Part shown: positions 60,733-64,000 of the stretch, in pieces | Layout: each line of letters opens with the position of its first letter | How positions within the stretch are numbered: the first letter of the stretch is position 1 | NCBI RefSeq assembly: GCF_048544455.1 | Contig: NC_133538.1 | Coordinates: 451,621,311 to 451,685,310 of the forward strand | DNA: 64,000 nucleotides | Origin: Silene latifolia | Lineage: Eukaryota > Streptophyta > Magnoliopsida > Caryophyllales > Caryophyllaceae | Reading direction: 5' to 3' | Position numbers and translations under genes: made by a program | The notes under the pieces: generated by a model | The model's input: only the letters and a program-made list of their open reading frames with translations | Told to the model about the DNA's origin: nothing | The model's database searches: none

Positions 60733-61510
60733 TCTTTGGGGCTTCCTTTGGGCGTGGCCGTTGAAGTGTGAGTAATAGTTGGGGAGTGACCTACTATAGG
60801 TGTGGTGGTGTAGGCCACAAGAGACATGAGTGCACAAGTGCACCGGGATCTTTCCAGAGACCAGCGCAAAGCTTCGCGAGCAACAGACCGGCTGGATCGT
60901 GGCCAAACCTGGGAAGTCGAGTTACAGTGGAGAGGCAACCGCAACGGCGGTAATTCTTATCGAAACCACCAACAACAACAACAATCAAGGGTCGGGTGCT
61001 AAGCCGACCACCTCGGCCAAGATCTTGTCCGGGAGGTGGGCGGAAAACCGATGGCAAGTTATTCATGATGGAGAAAGAAAGCGGTGAGGAAGATGCGCAC
61101 GTTATCACCGGTACATTCCTTGTTAATGGTATTCCTACATTTGTTTTGTTTGATTCGGGGCTTCTCGATCGTTTGTGTCTTGAGTCATGTCAAACAGTTG
61201 GGTTTGAGAGTATATGAGCTGTGTCGGTGAGCAAGTTTTCATACCTTCGGGTGAGTCTGTATCGTGTGGGAGATTGTTCAGAGATGTATCTTTGATAGTT
61301 GGGCAAGTTGATTTCCCTGTAGACTTGCTAGAGTTTTCTTTTAACGGTTTTGAGATGATAGTTGGGATGGATTGGTTAGGAAAGTATAAAGCTAAGATAG
61401 ACTGTCATCAAAAGAAAGTGTCTTTAAGAGGTCCTAAGGGTGTTAGTGTGTCTTATCGTGGGTTTCTAGTCAAACCCAAAGTTAAGTTGATTGCAAATTT
61501 GTTACCTTGA
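60733..61510 (+). pseudogene. Nucleocapsid zinc knuckle and aspartic protease, frameshifted
   Basis: The zinc knuckle reads YYRCGGVGHKRHEC (near 60790-60832): the first Cys of CCHC is Tyr. The protease begins in 61096-61217 (HVITGTFLVNGIPTFVLFDS). One G is missing from the G run after the catalytic DSG codons (near 61157), so the usual DSGAS becomes DSGLL and the frame is lost. A later piece (61214-61510) holds LIVGQVDFPVDLLEF and FEMIVGMDWLGKYKAKIDC, the C-terminal half of the protease region in chromovirus-like elements. At least three indels lie between gag and RT. Confidence 0.88.
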
Positions 61511-61596
61511 AGTCTTATCTCGAGGAAGGGATGTCCTCGATCTTACGCCATGTGAGAGATGACCGGATAGAGAGTCCGACAGTTGATGAGATACCG

Positions 61597-62279
61597 GTGG
61601 TGGGGAGTTTGCAGATGTTTTTCCAGAGGAGATTCCGGGGTTGCCACCGAAGAGGGAGATAGATTTCACCGTTGAGTTGAAGCCAGGGATGGGGCCAATC
61701 TCTAAGGCACCGTACCGTATGGGTCCTAAGGAGATGGAGGAACTTAGGAAGCAGTTGGATGATCTGATAGAGAAAGGATACATTAGACCAAGTGTATCGC
61801 CGTGGGGAGCACCAGTTCTTTTCGTGAAGAAGAAAGATGGGAGTTTGAGGTTATGCATTGATTACAGGGAGATGAATCGTGTGATGATAAAGAACAAGTA
61901 TCCTTTGCCAAGGATAGATGACCTGTTTGATCAGTTGAGCGGTGCAACAGTCTTTTCTAAGATCAATTTGAGGTCGGGGTACCATCAGGTGAAGATTAGA
62001 GAGGTGGACATACCAAAGACAGCTTTCACGTCGAGGTATGGCCATTATGAGTATGTGGTGATGCCGTTTGGGTTGATTAATGCGCCGGCAGTGTTTATGG
62101 ATTTGATGAACAGAATCTTCAGACAGTTCTTGGACCAGTTTGTAGTGGTGTTTATCGATGATATATTAGTCTACTCTAAGACTAAGGAGGAGCATGAGGA
62201 GCATCTGAGGATCGTGTTACAGACTCTGAGGGATCATGAGTTGTATGCTAAACTGTCCAAGTGTGAGATCTGGTTATAG
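61597..62279 (+). pseudogene. Reverse transcriptase of the right-hand gypsy element
   Basis: The frame includes [46 protein letters not shown] and [13 protein letters not shown]. The first catalytic Asp is replaced: [11 protein letters not shown] has Asn (codon AAT at 61965-61967) where SKIDLRSGYHQ is usual, and FGLTNAP reads [11 protein letters not shown] at 62277-62279 ends the frame after CEIWL; the next residues ([13 protein letters not shown]) continue directly. With the active-site change and the stop, the enzyme would be inactive. Confidence 0.94.
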
Positions 62280-62960
62280 AAAGTTGCTTTTCTGGGGCAT
62301 GTAATCTCTAAAGATGGGGTAGCTGTGGATCCGGCGAAGATTGAGGCCATGACAAAGTGGGAAGCACCGAAGAATGTTGCTGAGGTTAGGAGTTTCTTGG
62401 GTTTAGCTGGATACTACAGACGGTTCGTGAAAGATTTCTCCAAGATAGCTAGACCGATGACAGCGTTGATGAGGAAAGAGAAAAGGTTTCGTTGGGATGA
62501 GAGTTGTGAGACGGCGTTCCAAACATTAAAGGAGCGTTTGACCACGCTCTGTCTTAGCATTACTGAAGGGAGCGAGAACTTTGAGGTTTATACAGATGCC
62601 TCGAAGAATGGGCTGGGATGTGTGTTGATGCAGAATGGCAAAGTGATTGCCTATGCTTCTAGGCAATTGAAGCCTTATGAGGAGAACTACCCTACTCATG
62701 ATCTGGAGTTGGGTGCAGTGGTGTTTGCTCTCAAGATTTGGAGACATTACCTTTATGGAGCAATCTTTAAGGTATTTTCTGATCACAAGAGTCTCAAGTA
62801 CATCTTCACGCAGAAGGAATTGAACATGAGACAAAGGAGGTGGATGGAGCTGATTGGCGATTATGACATGGAAATCATCTACCATGAAGGGAAAGCCAAT
62901 GTTGTAGGCGATGCTTTGAGTAGGAAGAGTGTACATTCCTGTGTGCGACTCTATCTTTGA
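62280..62960 (+). pseudogene. RT thumb/connection and RNase H of the right-hand gypsy element
   Basis: The same frame as RT continues after the [23 protein letters not shown], then [20 protein letters not shown]. RNase H follows with [31 protein letters not shown] and [11 protein letters not shown] (the Asp, Glu and Asp of the site present), ending near [13 protein letters not shown]. The frame ends at 62960, before the integrase zinc-binding region, where further indels occur. Confidence 0.94.
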
Positions 62961-64000
62961 TGAGGCTGAGGGATGAGGTAGCGAGTTTTGGGATACATAT
63001 GATGCGAAAGGAGATGCCATGGGTGATATGACAAAGACATCCGGAGTTTTATGATGATATTCGGGGTAAGCGAGGCTTTGGATCCTAAGATAGTGGAGTG
63101 GAGAGTGGAGTAGAGAAAGGACAAAGTGTCCGGTTTTCTATTCATACAGATGGTAGTTTGAGGTTTGATGGTAGGTGGTGTGTTCCTAATGACAAGGAGT
63201 TGAAAAAGACTATCATGACAGAGGCACATTGCACACCATATTCATTCATCCAGTGGAGACAAGCTATACAAGGATTTGAAGAAAACATTTTGGTGGCACT
63301 GGGATGAAGAAAGAGACAAATTTGAGTTTGTGTCCGTTGTTTGACATGCCAGAGAGTTAAAGGGGAACAGCGACGACCACAAGGTAAGATTCAGTCTTTA
63401 GAGGTGCCTGAGTGGAAGTGGGAATCCATTTCCATGGATTTCATTGTGGGTTTGCCGAAGAGTCAACAAGGTAACAACATGATTTGGGTGATAGTGGATC
63501 GTCTGACCAAGTCAGCTCACTTTGTTCCAATGAAAGATACATGGACTAAGGCACAATTGGCTATGGCCTATCGAAAGGACGTGCTTAAGTTACATGGAGT
63601 CCCTAAGGACATAGTGTCTGACAGAGATGCGAGGTTTATATCGAGGTTTTGGAAGGAGTTGCGGGAATCGTTGGGAACAACTTTGAAGATGAGTACGACA
63701 TTTTATCCTGCGACGAGACAGGGCGGACCGAGAGAACAATCAAGACACTTGAGGATATGTTGCGAGCTTGTGTGATGGATTTTGGTGGTAGGCGGGAGCG
63801 AGAGGTTGGACTTGATAGAATTTTCTTACAATAACAGCTTATCACACCAAGTATAGGTATGGCACCGTTTGAGGCTTTGTATGGGAGGAGATGTAGGAGT
63901 CCAATCTGTTGGGACGATAGTCTTTGAGGCAAATGGTTTTAGGACCAGAGATGGTGCATGAGATGGTGGAACAGATTAAGATGATCGGGGAACGGATGAG
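62961..64000 (+). pseudogene. Integrase of the right-hand gypsy element, truncated by the window
   Basis: The zinc-binding region (about 63080-63350) is broken by stops and shifts. The core is open at 63341-63775: MDFIVGLPKS (first Asp), VDRLTKSAHFVPM and VSDRDARFISRFWKEL (second Asp). A frameshift near 63715 moves the segment with the catalytic Glu into another frame (GRTERTIKTLEDMLRACVMD, 63730-63785). Reading continues with a typical MAPFEALYGRRCRSP region near 63857. The end of the domain and any chromodomain are beyond 64000. Confidence 0.9.

Larger units (their letters stand above)
57780..64000 (+). mobile_element. Ty3/gypsy retrotransposon (probably a chromovirus), continuing beyond the window
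   Basis: 5' LTR 57780-59106, tRNA-iMet primer site, leader with palindrome array, gag, protease, RT, RNase H and part of integrase in gypsy order. The 3' LTR, and any chromodomain that would settle the lineage, lie outside the window. It is the same family as the antisense fragment at 35851-48763, from LTR length (1327 against 1329 bp), LTR ends, leader and palindrome arrays. Several small lesions make it non-functional. Confidence 0.93.

Overview
The window is repeat-dense plant nuclear DNA, apparently from a eudicot heterochromatic or gene-poor region. The evidence is LTR retrotransposons of both plant superfamilies with tRNA-iMet or tRNA-Asp primer sites, a CACTA (En/Spm) element, FAR1-type Mutator-like elements (MULEs) carrying SUMO-protease-like (C48/ULP1) genes, a hAT MITE, introns with GT-AG borders, and AT-rich spacers. 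I found no host gene, tRNA, rRNA, CRISPR array or prokaryotic feature. The species is not determinable from sequence alone.

Layout. (1) 1-7473, minus strand: an Athila-like Ty3/gypsy element with a tRNA-Asp primer site and two LTRs (the 3' one cut by the window edge), carrying decayed gag and protease but no reverse transcriptase, RNase H or integrase. (2) 7474-7666: a repeat unit built around a perfect 23-bp hairpin. (3) about 7667-24960: MULE A, with two tandem decayed ULP1-like genes on plus and one convergent FAR1-like transposase on minus, filled with a 22-bp minisatellite. (4) about 25093-56811: MULE B, with the same plan (ULP1-like on plus, FAR1-like on minus). It is split by a 7.4-kb CACTA element at 25648-33017 (TCG target duplication), by an antisense gypsy fragment at about 35851-48763 that itself contains a copia element (38494-47422), and by a 428-bp hAT MITE at 48887-49314 (8-bp target duplication). 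(5) about 56838-57779: the left end of a third MULE-like element (C). (6) 57780 to beyond 64000: a Ty3/gypsy element on plus, with gag, protease, RT, RNase H and part of integrase, all carrying small lesions.

How the parts work together. The MULEs pair a DNA-binding and DDE transposase (FAR1 type) with a cysteine protease gene of the ULP1 family in convergent orientation. The CACTA element has the usual TNPD (tnp2 transposase) and TNPA (subterminal-repeat-binding, Transposase_24) pair, between palindromic subterminal repeats. The copia and gypsy elements are standard gag-pol retroelements. Almost every coding region has at least one stop or frameshift; gag of the right-hand gypsy element and the F-box-like ORF are the longest open exceptions.

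The most unusual signal is a shared design in unrelated elements: short perfect palindromes (GTCGATCGAC in the Athila-like element; ACTCGATCGAGT and variants in the gypsy elements) set out in pairs or arrays with 21-bp, or 19-22-bp, spacing. Each MULE also carries its own minisatellite of about 21-22 bp in introns and flanks.
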